Notes: generated from the sequence alone by a model not told the origin. 64,000 nt of DNA from Lachnospiraceae bacterium (GCA_028689655.1 JAQVCT010000015.1:1-64000); one strand, 5' to 3'. Numbered from the stretch's first letter, positions 16,824 through 25,906 are shown. A program made the numbers and translations.

Positions 16824-18761
16824 CTACTCCGAGAGCACTTCCCACTGGGAGAGCAGGTCTTCCAGCTCGATATCAATGGCTTGCTTTTCCCTGGTGAGTG
16901 CCTGGAGCTTTGCCACATCCGTGGCGATTTCAGGCTTTGTCATTTCCAGGTCGATTTGGTCATTTCGGGTCTCTAATTCAGCGATGCGATCCTCGACTTT
17001 TTTCAGTTCATTTTCTTTCTTTCGCAGCTGTGCCTGGAGTTCTTTCTGCTGTTTCCAGTTCAGCTTTCCAGTGCTGGTATCTGTGATATCTGCGTTGCCT
17101 TCAAAAGGAGTATCACTGTTATTCGTGGACTGCACGGCCATGGCAGAAGTTCTGATCTCATTTTTCTTTTCCAGGTAATAATCATAATTGCCCAGATAGT
17201 TGGTGAGATTCTGTCCATCCAGATCCAGGATCCTGGTGGCGGTACGATTGATGAAATAACGATCATGGGATACATAGAGTACTGTGCCGGTGTAATTATT
17301 CAGGGCATCCTCCAGAATCTCTTTTGACATGATATCCAGATGGTTGGTAGGCTCATCCAGAATGAGGAAGTTCGCCTCTGAGAGCATTAATTTTGCCAGA
17401 GAGACACGACCGCGCTCCCCGCCGCTGAGTGAGGAGATCGGTTTGAATACATCGTCCCCGGTGAAAAGAAAGGCAGCGAGGGTGTTGCGAATCTCTGTGT
17501 TGGTAAGGGTGGGGTAATCATCTGATATCTCTTCGAAAAGGGTCTTCTCCATATGTAGTACATGGTGCTCCTGATCGTAATAGCCGATGGAGACATTGGA
17601 ACCGATCTGGATGGTACCGCCGTCGGGAGGTATCAGGTCGTTGATAATCTTCAGGATGGTGGTCTTGCCGGTGCCGTTGCTGCCGATGATTGCCACATGT
17701 TCACTGCGCTTGATCTGGAAGTTCAGATCTTCGAATAGAGTCTGGGTAGGAAATGCTTTGCGCAGATGTTCCACCGTAAGGACATCAGTTCCGCTGACTT
17801 TCTTTGGCTCGATATGCATATTCATATTGGCATTGATTTCCACAGGCTTATCGATCACTTCTATTTTATCTAACATTTTCTCACGGCTTTCTGCACGCTT
17901 GATAGACTTTTCACGATTGAAGGATTTCAGTTTCTTGATCACATCTTCCTGATGCTTGATTTCGGCCTGCTGATTCATGTAGGCGTTCCATTTTGCCACC
18001 CGCAGGATTTCCTTTTTGGCAGCGTAAGCAGAGTAGTTGCCGGAAAAAGTAGTGACGTCACTGTTATCGATCTCGATGATCTTATTGGTGATGCGGTCCA
18101 GAAAATACCGATCATGGCTCACAATGACCACGGCACCCTTATAATTCAGAAGATAGGTCTCCAGCCAGGAGATGGATGTCATATCCAGGTGGTTGGTGGG
18201 CTCATCTAAGAGGATAATATCAGGATGCTGTAACAGGATCTTACCCAGGGCAACGCGGGTCTTCTGACCGCCGGAGAGGGTGGCGATGATTTTCCTGAAT
18301 TCATCCTCCTCAAAGCCAAGTCCCTTCAGGACACCGATGACTTCGCTCTTATAGGCATATCCATTGCCGGATTCAAAATAGTGGGTGAGACGGGTATATT
18401 CCTCCATCAATCGCTCCAATTGCGCTTCCTGAACAGACTTCATCTGATGTTCCAGCACTCTGAGACGGTGCTCTGCATCGATCATGTCCTGTTTTACGGA
18501 TAGTAATTCCTCGTAGATGGTATTGTCGGTATCCATATTCTGATACTGTGGAAGATAGCCTGCGGTACGGTCTTTTGCGAAGGTCACCATACCCTCGTCC
18601 GCAGACAGTTCCCCCATAATAATCTTTAACAAAGTGGATTTTCCGGCACCATTGATCCCGACGATAGCCGCTTTGTCATAATCCTCTATATGAAAGGAAC
18701 AGTTTTTCAGAACGGGCTGTTCATTAAATGCTTTTGCGATTCCCTGACAAGATAAGATCAT
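16824..18761 (-). CDS. ABC-F family ATPase (YdiF/Uup-like)
   Basis: The 645-residue protein has two ABC domains and no membrane segments, as is typical of ABC-F translation factors that act on the ribosome. Walker A motifs are GINGAGKST (about 35) and GSNGTGKTT (about 360). Signatures are LSGGQKTRV and LSGGERGRV, and both Walker B motifs run into EPTNHLD. The linker between the domains is long and basic (P-site tRNA interaction motif, about 245-300), and a coiled coil fills the C-terminus (about 575-640). It is the only gene on the minus strand and diverges from rex. The sequence does not show whether it is housekeeping or gives antibiotic protection. Confidence 0.92.
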   Translation of the reverse strand: MILSCQGIAKAFNEQPVLKNCSFHIEDYDKAAIVGINGAGKSTLLKIIMGELSADEGMVTFAKDRTAGYLPQYQNMDTDNTIYEELLSVKQDMIDAEHRLRVLEHQMKSVQEAQLERLMEEYTRLTHYFESGNGYAYKSEVIGVLKGLGFEEDEFRKIIATLSGGQKTRVALGKILLQHPDIILLDEPTNHLDMTSISWLETYLLNYKGAVVIVSHDRYFLDRITNKIIEIDNSDVTTFSGNYSAYAAKKEILRVAKWNAYMNQQAEIKHQEDVIKKLKSFNREKSIKRAESREKMLDKIEVIDKPVEINANMNMHIEPKKVSGTDVLTVEHLRKAFPTQTLFEDLNFQIKRSEHVAIIGSNGTGKTTILKIINDLIPPDGGTIQIGSNVSIGYYDQEHHVLHMEKTLFEEISDDYPTLTNTEIRNTLAAFLFTGDDVFKPISSLSGGERGRVSLAKLMLSEANFLILDEPTNHLDIMSKEILEDALNNYTGTVLYVSHDRYFINRTATRILDLDGQNLTNYLGNYDYYLEKKNEIRTSAMAVQSTNNSDTPFEGNADITDTSTGKLNWKQQKELQAQLRKKENELKKVEDRIAELETRNDQIDLEMTKPEIATDVAKLQALTREKQAIDIELEDLLSQWEVLSE

Positions 18762-18876
18762 TATAATTCTCCTCTATATTTCTAAAATATGTAATCAATT
18801 GTAGTACAGACTACCAGATATTAATGGCATAAGTCGACATTTAGTATAATAGATTTCAGGAAAAAAAGCTAGGTCA

Positions 18877-18906
18877 TTGACATTATTTTAACGCTATTAT
18901 AAAATA
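18877..18906 (+). promoter_or_regulatory. rex promoter with overlapping inverted repeat
   Basis: TTGACA (18877-18882), 17 bases, TAAAAT (18900-18905). The inverted repeat TATTTTA-N9-TAAAATA (18884-18890, 18900-18906) covers the spacer and the -10 hexamer and could be an operator. Transcription would start near 18912. Confidence 0.6.
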
Positions 18907-18954
18907 GTAGTCATGTATGAATATAAATATAATGAAATTCGGGGGAAAATAAAA

Positions 18955-19605
18955 GTGGAAGAAAAAGAAATTTCACAAGCAGTCATTAGTCGTTTGCCAC
19001 GATATTTTCGTTATTTGGGTGAGTTAAAAGATGATGGAGTGGAACGCATATCTTCACAGGATTTAAGTGAACTCATGAAGGTAACTGCATCACAGATTCG
19101 ACAGGACTTTAATAATTTTGGTGGATTTGGCCAACAGGGTTATGGTTATAATGTGGTATATCTATATGAAGAGATTGGTAAGATCCTGGGTTTGGATAAA
19201 GAGCATCGTCTGATCATCATCGGTGCAGGCAATCTGGGTCAGGCACTTGCAAATTATATGAATTTTGAGCGTCGCGGCTTTATCATGAAGGGTTTATTTG
19301 ATACAAATGCAGCCCTCTATGACAAGAAAGTCCGTGGCTTGCAGGTACAACCCATGGAAAATATCAAACAATTTGTAAAAGAAAATGATATCGATATCGC
19401 CGTTCTCACCATACCCAAGAGCAGTGCAGTGGATATCGCAGAGCAGCTGGTAAGCTATGGCATCAAGGCAATCTGGAATTTTGCTCATGTGGATCTCAAT
19501 GTACCACAGGGTGTTCTGGTGGAAAATGTTCATCTGTCTGACAGCCTTATGAAGCTTTCCTATAACCTGAATTGCTACGAGCAAAAAGAGAATGGTACAG
19601 AATAA
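18955..19605 (+). CDS. rex: Redox-sensing transcriptional repressor Rex
   Basis: The protein has an N-terminal winged helix (EISQAVISRLPRYFRYL through SSQDLSELMKVTASQIRQD) and a Rossmann domain with IIIGAGNLGQALANY, which reads the NADH/NAD+ ratio. A C-terminal helix swaps between subunits. Two starts are possible. An ATG at 18913 lies at the predicted transcription start, whereas GTG 18955 has a GGGGGA upstream and gives 216 residues, the normal family length, so GTG is preferred. Rex usually controls fermentation and NADH-recycling genes; no clear Rex operator was found elsewhere in the window. Confidence 0.9.
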   Translation: MEEKEISQAVISRLPRYFRYLGELKDDGVERISSQDLSELMKVTASQIRQDFNNFGGFGQQGYGYNVVYLYEEIGKILGLDKEHRLIIIGAGNLGQALANYMNFERRGFIMKGLFDTNAALYDKKVRGLQVQPMENIKQFVKENDIDIAVLTIPKSSAVDIAEQLVSYGIKAIWNFAHVDLNVPQGVLVENVHLSDSLMKLSYNLNCYEQKENGTE

Positions 19606-19617
19606 GAGGTGTACGAT

Positions 19618-20268
19618 ATGCCATCACGGAAAGAGGAAGTATACAGACCGGCATTGAGCGGTAAGAAGATACCGCTATTGACGCTGGATAATAAATGGCA
19701 TAGATTGTTTACCCAGACCAAGAGTACGCCGGAGATCAAGGCCTATGAGGAGCAGTTGAACGATCTGCTAAAGCGTCAGGGAAAGCTCACAAATGAAGTA
19801 AAAGAGATCAAGAAGTTAAAGACAAGGCTCATGAATCAGATCGTGGAAAAGATGGACACTCTGGATAACGAGGAACCTTCCAGGAATGAAAATCAATATT
19901 TGGAAGAACATAAGCGTCTGATCAATGACTGCAACGATAAAGTAAATGCTTACCAGGATGAATTGCTGGATATACCCAAAAAGATCGATGAAGTCAATTT
20001 TCAATTGATGCTGGAGACTATGGAATCCTGCTATCATACCCTGCAGAATAATACGGAAGAGATTGATGAGATCGCAGCCTGGGTGGCTGAGATTCGTGTT
20101 GAGTTAAAGAAAAAATTGATCTATAAACAGGAAAAGGAAATTATGAATCAGGAATTATATGCCTATATGCATGATATTTTTGGAGCAAATGTAATAGAAC
20201 TCTTTGATATGAAGTACAATCCTTCGGATAGACAAATCAAGAAAAGTGAACCTGAAAATAAAAAATAA
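19618..20268 (+). CDS. Uncharacterised coiled-coil protein downstream of rex
   Basis: 216 residues, not recognised. The N-terminus (RPALSGKKIPLLTLDNKWHR) looks like a conserved peptide motif. The rest is charged and helical, with a predicted coiled coil over about 35-140 rich in Lys/Glu heptads, and there is no signal peptide or membrane segment. The ATG at 19618 lies 8 bases after GAGG and 12 bases after the rex stop, so the two genes are probably cotranscribed. A terminator follows 17 bases after the stop. The closeness to rex is the only hint of function. Confidence 0.75.
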   Translation: MPSRKEEVYRPALSGKKIPLLTLDNKWHRLFTQTKSTPEIKAYEEQLNDLLKRQGKLTNEVKEIKKLKTRLMNQIVEKMDTLDNEEPSRNENQYLEEHKRLINDCNDKVNAYQDELLDIPKKIDEVNFQLMLETMESCYHTLQNNTEEIDEIAAWVAEIRVELKKKLIYKQEKEIMNQELYAYMHDIFGANVIELFDMKYNPSDRQIKKSEPENKK

Positions 20269-20284
20269 TGGCAACTTTGGAATG

Positions 20285-20309
20285 CGTCAAAAACGACTGT
20301 TTTTTGACG
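20285..20309 (+). terminator. Terminator of the rex operon
   Basis: CGTCAAAAA (20285-20293) pairs with TTTTTGACG (20301-20309). Outer pairs extend the stem to about 20281-20313. The T-run is inside the stem, so it could also act for minus-strand transcription. Confidence 0.65.
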
Positions 20310-20394
20310 TATTTTCGCTTATATGAGCAAGCAACGGTTATGATCAGTAAATATGGAGAACAGCGGGAATCTTTAGGGGAAGGGCGTGAAATAT

Positions 20395-21915
20395 ATGGAG
20401 TATATTTTGACGAAAAGTGAGATGCAGCAATGTGACCAGAGGACAAGTGCGTATTTTCGGATGCCCTCTGTGGTGCTGATGGAAAGAGCTGCTGTGGCCA
20501 CGGTGGAGGAAATAGAAAAAAGAACGGCAGTGACTGGACGGAAGATCCTCATCGTGGCAGGGAGTGGAAATAACGGTGGGGACGGAATCGCCATGGGGCG
20601 CATACTGGCACAGCACCAGGGGCATGTCACGGTATGTTTCGTGGGCGATCGGGAAAAGGCCACGGAGAGTACCAGACTGCAATTGGAAATATATGAAAAA
20701 TATGGGTATGAATTGACGGACAATATTCCAAAAGACGAATATGATATAATAATAGACGCATTATTTGGTATTGGGCTGAACAGAGATCTCCAGGATGCAG
20801 TAAGGAAGATCGTCGATCAGATGAATGAGCAAAAAGGACTTCGTGTAGCGGTAGATATTCCATCAGGCGTCTGCGCTGATACAGGAAGTATATTGGGAGC
20901 TGCGTTTCGTGCAGACCTGACAGTGACTTTTGCATATAAGAAACGCGGGCAGATCTTTTATCCGGGAACGGAATATTGCGGAACACTGATCTGCAAAGAT
21001 ATGGGGATTACAGGGGAAAGTTTTCTGAGTGAGTATCCACAGATGTACTCTTATCAGCCAGATGATATAGAAAGATTGTTACCGAAAAGGAAAAAAGCTG
21101 GTAATAAGGGAAGCTTTGGAAAAGTACTGATGATCGCTGGAAGCGTAAATATGAGTGGAGCTTGCACACTTGCCGGGCTTAGTGCCTATCGAACCGGAAC
21201 TGGACTGATAAGAATCGTTACACCTGCCAAGAACAGAACAATCTTACAAAAGAAGCTTCCAGAAGCAGTTTTACAGACCTATCATATCCCTCTGCGAGAT
21301 GCAGAGTCAGAGATGATCGCGGACAGTATCCAATGGGCAGACACCCTATTGATCGGCCCAGGGATCGGACAGGACGAGACTGCCATGACCCTGGTGCATA
21401 AAGTCCTTCATACCGTTATGAACCGCACAGATAAGAAGATGATCATGGACGCGGATGCACTGAATATTCTGGCGCAGGAAGAGGCATTAAAGGAACTGTT
21501 CTCATATAGGGATCAGCATAGCATTCCCATCATTATGACCCCGCATTTGGGAGAATTTGCAAGGCTTGTGGGGAAGGATATCAGCACCATAAAGCGTGAT
21601 ATGGTTCATGTGGCGATGGAATATGCCAGAGAATATAAGGTGACGCTGGTGTGCAAGGATGCCAGGACTCTGTGTACAGATGGCGAAAAGGTATATATCA
21701 ATCAAAGTGGAAATGATGGCATGGCGACGGCAGGTTCCGGGGATGTACTTAGCGGGATCATAACGGCACTGGCAGCCCAGGGCATGAAAGTGCAGGAGGC
21801 GGCATGCCTTGGAGTCTATCTCCATGGTTGTGCGGGAGAACGGGCATCTATAGATGGAAACACTTATTCTGTGATGGCACGGGATATCATAAAGAAGCTA
21901 GGTAAAATACGATGA
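20395..21915 (+). CDS. nnr: Bifunctional NAD(P)H-hydrate epimerase / dehydratase
   Basis: A 506-residue metabolite-repair enzyme. The N-terminal YjeF epimerase domain (about 1-210) has GSGNNGGDGIAMGR, the nucleotide-binding loop, and VDIPSGV. The C-terminal ribokinase-like ADP-dependent dehydratase (about 225-500) has GNKGSFGKVLMIAGS, TPHLGEFARL and the NDGMATAGSGDVLSG active-site loop. Together they restore hydrated NADH/NADPH. The ATG at 20395 fits the usual MxYxLT start of the family; a GTG at 20386 with AGGGG before it is an alternative. The last codon overlaps an ATG of the alr frame (21912). Confidence 0.93.
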   Translation: MEYILTKSEMQQCDQRTSAYFRMPSVVLMERAAVATVEEIEKRTAVTGRKILIVAGSGNNGGDGIAMGRILAQHQGHVTVCFVGDREKATESTRLQLEIYEKYGYELTDNIPKDEYDIIIDALFGIGLNRDLQDAVRKIVDQMNEQKGLRVAVDIPSGVCADTGSILGAAFRADLTVTFAYKKRGQIFYPGTEYCGTLICKDMGITGESFLSEYPQMYSYQPDDIERLLPKRKKAGNKGSFGKVLMIAGSVNMSGACTLAGLSAYRTGTGLIRIVTPAKNRTILQKKLPEAVLQTYHIPLRDAESEMIADSIQWADTLLIGPGIGQDETAMTLVHKVLHTVMNRTDKKMIMDADALNILAQEEALKELFSYRDQHSIPIIMTPHLGEFARLVGKDISTIKRDMVHVAMEYAREYKVTLVCKDARTLCTDGEKVYINQSGNDGMATAGSGDVLSGIITALAAQGMKVQEAACLGVYLHGCAGERASIDGNTYSVMARDIIKKLGKIR

Positions 21916-21935
21916 TGCAGAAGAGGAGCAAAAAG

Positions 21936-23129
21936 ATGGGAATGGAAATGGAAGAGAAAAATTATGACAGAGTGTATGCAACAGTAGATTTGGATGCAAT
22001 TCGTGAAAATTGTAACAATATGAAACAGAACCTTCACAGAGATACCAGAATGATCGGTGTCATCAAGACGGATGGATATGGACACGGTGCGATTCCCATC
22101 GCCCATGAACTGGAACATCTGGACTATTTTTATGGCTTTGCTACCGCCACTGTGGAGGAAGCATTATTATTGCGTAAGGCAGGGATCAAAAAGCCACTTC
22201 TCATACTGGGATATACATTTCCATATTGCTATGATGGTCTGATCAATGAGGAGATCAGACCTGCCGTATTCCGTATGGATCAGGCAAAAGAACTATCGGA
22301 AAGTGCGGAAAGTCTGGAAAAGAAATGTAAGATTCACATCAAGGTAGATACCGGAATGAGCCGTATCGGTATTCGACCGGATGACAGTGGTATCGCTTTT
22401 GTAAAAGAAGTGCTGGAACTGCCTAATATAGAAGTGGAAGGAATCTTTACCCATTTTGCAAGGGCAGATGAACTGGATAAGGGAGCAGCGCTGAAACAGA
22501 TGGGGATCTTCCAGACATTTACCCAGCGTATCAAGGAAGAGTCAGGGTATGAGATACCCATCAAACATTGCTCTAACAGTGCCGGAATTATAGAATTGCA
22601 GGATGCCAATATGGACGTGGTCCGTGCAGGAATTACCCTCTATGGCATGTGGCCGTCACCGGAGGTTAAGAGAGACATCGTTCCCTTAAAGGCAGCCTTG
22701 AGTCTCTATACGCACATGGTATATATCAAAGATCTGGAACCAGGACGGGAGATCAGCTATGGGGGAACCTTTGTGGTAAATGCGCCCATGAAAGTCGCTA
22801 CCATTCCCATCGGATACGGGGATGGTTATCCAAGAGGATTATCCAATAAAGGCTATGTGCTGATTCATGGGAAAAAAGCACCCATCCTGGGAAGAGTCTG
22901 TATGGATCAGTTCATGGTGGATGTGACGGCGATTCCGGAAGCGAGGGAAGGGGAACTGGTAACGCTGATTGGCAGTGACGGAGATGAGATCATCACCATA
23001 GAAGAACTGGGAGCACTCTCAGGTAGATTTAACTACGAACTGGCATGTGACCTGGGGAAGAGAATCCCAAGGGTCTATCTGAAAGGTGGTAAGATCATAG
23101 GAACGAAAGATTATTTCGAAGATTTGTAA
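21936..23129 (+). CDS. alr: Alanine racemase
   Basis: 397-residue PLP enzyme making D-alanine for peptidoglycan. The PLP lysine is in VIKTDGYGHGA (about residue 44). The barrel motifs HIKVDTGMSRIG, FTHFARAD and HCSNSAG follow, and the C-terminal beta domain has SYGGTFV with the catalytic tyrosine and PIGYGDGYPRGLSN. The ATG at 21936 is used because GAGGAG lies about 8 bases before it; an earlier ATG overlaps the nnr stop. The stop codon TAA (23127-23129) lies inside the miniature element that begins at 23125, so the insertion fixed the present C-terminus. Confidence 0.94.
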   Translation: MGMEMEEKNYDRVYATVDLDAIRENCNNMKQNLHRDTRMIGVIKTDGYGHGAIPIAHELEHLDYFYGFATATVEEALLLRKAGIKKPLLILGYTFPYCYDGLINEEIRPAVFRMDQAKELSESAESLEKKCKIHIKVDTGMSRIGIRPDDSGIAFVKEVLELPNIEVEGIFTHFARADELDKGAALKQMGIFQTFTQRIKEESGYEIPIKHCSNSAGIIELQDANMDVVRAGITLYGMWPSPEVKRDIVPLKAALSLYTHMVYIKDLEPGREISYGGTFVVNAPMKVATIPIGYGDGYPRGLSNKGYVLIHGKKAPILGRVCMDQFMVDVTAIPEAREGELVTLIGSDGDEIITIEELGALSGRFNYELACDLGKRIPRVYLKGGKIIGTKDYFEDL

Positions 23130-23278
23130 CTATTCAGAGCCAGGCAAATTCATAAAATATGCGAATCATGCTTGCATGAGTGAGCTGATTTTTGTGAATT
23201 TATTTGGCGAAGTAACCACATAAACAAAAGGAAAGCTTCGAAGAAGCGATTTTGTGCATGGGGTTCTGAATAGTTACA
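23125..23278. mobile_element. Miniature inverted-repeat element, copy 2
   Basis: Second copy of the element at 7980-8134, one base shorter, with the same perfect 14-bp terminal repeats (TGTAACTATTCAGA). It is flanked by the 6-bp direct repeat AAGATT (23119-23124 and 23279-23284). Against copy 1, the central hairpin reads TCATGC-TT-GCATGA (23166-23179): a T-A pair has become C-G on both sides. The element supplies the TAA stop of alr and lies in the same orientation to the upstream gene as copy 1 does. Confidence 0.87.
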
Positions 23279-23298
23279 AAGATTTATAGAAATTAGAA

Positions 23299-23349
23299 TA
23301 CAACCCGGAAAACAGGTAATACTGTAGATATCTATTAGAAAGGGTTGTA
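23299..23349 (+). promoter_or_regulatory. Possible RBS-masking hairpin before mazF
   Basis: TACAACCC (23299-23306) is complementary to GGGTTGTA (23342-23349). The right arm contains the GGG of the AAAGGG ribosome binding site of the mazF start at 23355. Folding would hide the site. No antitoxin gene fits in this leader. Confidence 0.45.
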
Positions 23350-23354
23350 GATTT

Positions 23355-23699
23355 ATGAGACGTGGAGATATCTATTATGCAGATTTAAGACCTGTCATCG
23401 GTTCCGAACAGGGTGGAGTAAGACCAGTGCTGGTGGTACAGAATGATATAGGAAATAAACATAGTCCTACCATTATCTGTGCTGCCATCACATCCAAAAT
23501 GAATAAAGCAAAATTACCTACGCACATTGCGCTGGATGCAGAAAAGTATGAGATGGAGAAAGATTCTGTGATTCTGCTGGAGCAGCTGCGTACCATTGAC
23601 AAGCAGAGACTGAAAGATAAAGTGTGCCATTTGGACGCACAGATCATGAAAAAGGTGGATGAAGCATTACTGATTAGTCTGGAGTTACATAAGTGTTAG
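23355..23699 (+). CDS. mazF: MazF/NdoA-type endoribonuclease toxin
   Basis: 114-residue PemK/MazF protein ([31 protein letters not shown]...), with the conserved RGD/Y start, the G-SEQGG-RP loop that carries the catalytic arginine, and the [14 protein letters not shown] strand. MazF cuts mRNA at short sequence motifs. In Bacillus and many Clostridia the order is alr, antitoxin (ndoAI/mazE), ndoA. Here the 225 bases between alr and mazF contain only the miniature element and a short leader, and no antitoxin reading frame. Either the antitoxin is elsewhere or was lost. An AAAGGG site precedes the ATG. Confidence 0.92.
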   Translation: MRRGDIYYADLRPVIGSEQGGVRPVLVVQNDIGNKHSPTIICAAITSKMNKAKLPTHIALDAEKYEMEKDSVILLEQLRTIDKQRLKDKVCHLDAQIMKKVDEALLISLELHKC

Positions 23700-23709
23700 T
23701 GTACATTTC

Positions 23710-23738
23710 TTGACGTTTATATAGCAAAATGTTATATT
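23710..23738 (+). promoter_or_regulatory. Probable promoter of the HlyC/CorC gene
   Basis: TTGACG (23710-23715), 17-base spacer, TATATT (23733-23738), 42 bases before the ATG at 23781. Confidence 0.6.
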
Positions 23739-23780
23739 TTAAGTTATGACAACGAAAAAAGCACGAGAGGAAGATGAAGT

Positions 23781-25133
23781 ATGGACGATGGTGGACCGAC
23801 TGCCAGTATTATTTTGTTTATGATATTACTATTTATTGATATGCTGCTCTATGGATTTGGAATGGCACTGCAGGTGATGAATCACAGCGATGTGGAGAAG
23901 AAAGCCCTGGAGGAAAATGATCTGAAATCCATCCGCCTGAATAAGATGATCGATCAGCCGGAAAAATATATAAATACATTACAGTTGATGGTGACGGTGG
24001 TACAGGTGGTGATCGGAGGTATCTACCTCCCCGCGGGCAGCCTGTTCCTGCAGAAACAGTTCACGATGCAGGAAGGAGCGCCAATGGGGATGGTCGGTAT
24101 TCTGTCCCTGTTGATAACAGCGACGATCCTGATCTATATGATCTTGACCTTTGGAATACTGATACCGAAGAAAATAGCAGCGAAATATCCTGAAAAATGG
24201 GCGTATTTTTTTATAAACCCCATCTACTACATAATGAAGTTCCTGACCCCGCTCACGGGAATGGTAACCATCACCAGCAAAGGAATCCTTCGTCTGTTCG
24301 GCATTCGCATAGAGGAAGATAATGTGGATGTGACGGAGGAAGAGATTATTTCCATGGTCAATGAAGGGCATGAGCAGGGCGTATTGCTGGCAAGTGAAGC
24401 GGAGATGATCACCAATATTTTTGAATTTGGAGATAAGGAAGCACAGGACATCATGACGCACCGCATTAATATCGAAGCCATTGATGGCACTATGCCTTTT
24501 AAGGATGCCATTCATTTCATGCTCCAGGAACGAAACAGCAGATATCCTGTTTATATGGATAATATTGACCATATTATTGGCATCATCAACTTAAAGGATG
24601 CCCTGCGCATCCATGCCGGTGATGAGGGAATGAACTGTGCAGTCAGCGAGGTGAAGGGTCTTTTGCGTGAGGCACAATTTATTCCGGAGACCAGAAATAT
24701 CGATGCGCTGTTCAAGACTATGCAGTCCATGAAGATTCAGATGGTCATCGTGGTAGATGAATACGGTCAGACCGCAGGTCTGGTAGCCATGGAGGACATT
24801 CTGGAAGAGATCGTGGGAAATATTCTGGATGAGTATGATGAGGATGAAGCCTATATCGAGGACAAGGGCAATAATGAATATGTCATTGAGGGAATGACAC
24901 CTCTGGAAGAGCTGGAGGAGAAGTTTGACATTCATTTTGATGAGGATGAATTCGATACACTGAATGGATTCCTGATCTCCAAGATGGACAAGATCCCGGA
25001 TGAAAATGAACAGTTTGAAATTACCGTGGATGGCTATCGATTTAAAGTATTATCAGTAGAAAATAAAATGATTCACACAGTGCTGGTCACGAAAATGCAA
25101 GAGCAGACTATTGAAGATGAAGATTTAACATGA
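23781..25133 (+). CDS. HlyC/CorC (CNNM) family membrane protein
   Basis: The 450-residue protein has an N-terminal DUF21/CNNM membrane domain (about 1-190, with helices near 8-28, 65-90, 95-125 and 135-165). A CBS pair spans about 205-335, with DIMTHRINIEAID and VDEYGQTAGLVAMEDILEEIVGNI, and a C-terminal CorC_HlyC domain about 350-440. Members are linked to magnesium or cobalt transport. The acidic stretch DEYDEDEAYIEDK near 352 joins the CBS and CorC parts. It has its own promoter and probably leads into yebC, which follows after 44 bases. The hemolysin name of the family should not be taken as activity. Confidence 0.88.
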   Translation: MDDGGPTASIILFMILLFIDMLLYGFGMALQVMNHSDVEKKALEENDLKSIRLNKMIDQPEKYINTLQLMVTVVQVVIGGIYLPAGSLFLQKQFTMQEGAPMGMVGILSLLITATILIYMILTFGILIPKKIAAKYPEKWAYFFINPIYYIMKFLTPLTGMVTITSKGILRLFGIRIEEDNVDVTEEEIISMVNEGHEQGVLLASEAEMITNIFEFGDKEAQDIMTHRINIEAIDGTMPFKDAIHFMLQERNSRYPVYMDNIDHIIGIINLKDALRIHAGDEGMNCAVSEVKGLLREAQFIPETRNIDALFKTMQSMKIQMVIVVDEYGQTAGLVAMEDILEEIVGNILDEYDEDEAYIEDKGNNEYVIEGMTPLEELEEKFDIHFDEDEFDTLNGFLISKMDKIPDENEQFEITVDGYRFKVLSVENKMIHTVLVTKMQEQTIEDEDLT

Positions 25134-25177
25134 TACACTATAAAAATGTAATTTAGGAAAAAGGAGATATTTTAATT

Positions 25178-25906
25178 ATGTCAGGACATTCAAAATTTGC
25201 AAATATCAAGCATAAGAAAGAGAGAAATGATGCTGCAAAAGGAAAAATTTTCACGATTATTGGTAGAGAAATCGCAGTGGCAGTAAAAGATGGCGGACCG
25301 GATCCGGATAACAATTTTAAGCTTGCAACCGTTATCGCAAAAGCAAAAGCCAACAATATGCCAAACGATACCATCGACAGAGGTATCAAAAAAGCAGCCG
25401 GAGCAGCCGGTGATGTGAACTATGAATATGTTACATATGAAGGTTACGGCCCTAATGGAATCGCCATTATCGTTGATGCCTTGACAGATAATAAGAACAG
25501 AACCGCTGCAAACGTAAGAAGCGCATTTACCAAAGGAAATGGAAGTATCGGAACCCAGGGCTGCGTGTCTTTCATGTTTGACAAAAAAGGACAGATCATC
25601 GTGGACAAAGAAGAATGTGATATGGAACCTGACGATCTGATGATGCTGGCTCTTGACGCTGGTGCAGAAGACTTCTCCGAGGAGGAGGACAGCTACGAGA
25701 TCCTCACAGATCCAGATACATTTGAGACAGTGAATAAAGCTCTGACAGAAGCAAAAGTCCCCATGATGTCCGCAGAGGTCACCATGATTCCACAGACCTA
25801 CGTAGAACTCACAGACGAAAAAGCAATCAATTCCCTGCAGAGAACCCTGGACCTCCTGGACGAAGACGACGATGTACAGTATGTGTATCATAACTGGGAT
25901 GAGTAA
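25178..25906 (+). CDS. yebC: YebC/PmpR-family DNA-binding or translation factor
   Basis: 242 residues, normal family length, starting MSGHSKFANIKHKKERNDAAKGK, the conserved basic N-terminus. Conserved GGPDPDNNFKLATVIAKAKANNMPNDTIDRGIKKAAG follows. YebC proteins were first described as transcription regulators; recent work assigns YebC-type proteins a role in helping ribosomes at proline-rich stretches. AAGGAG precedes the ATG. The downstream terminator begins within the stop codon. Confidence 0.93.
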   Translation: MSGHSKFANIKHKKERNDAAKGKIFTIIGREIAVAVKDGGPDPDNNFKLATVIAKAKANNMPNDTIDRGIKKAAGAAGDVNYEYVTYEGYGPNGIAIIVDALTDNKNRTAANVRSAFTKGNGSIGTQGCVSFMFDKKGQIIVDKEECDMEPDDLMMLALDAGAEDFSEEEDSYEILTDPDTFETVNKALTEAKVPMMSAEVTMIPQTYVELTDEKAINSLQRTLDLLDEDDDVQYVYHNWDE

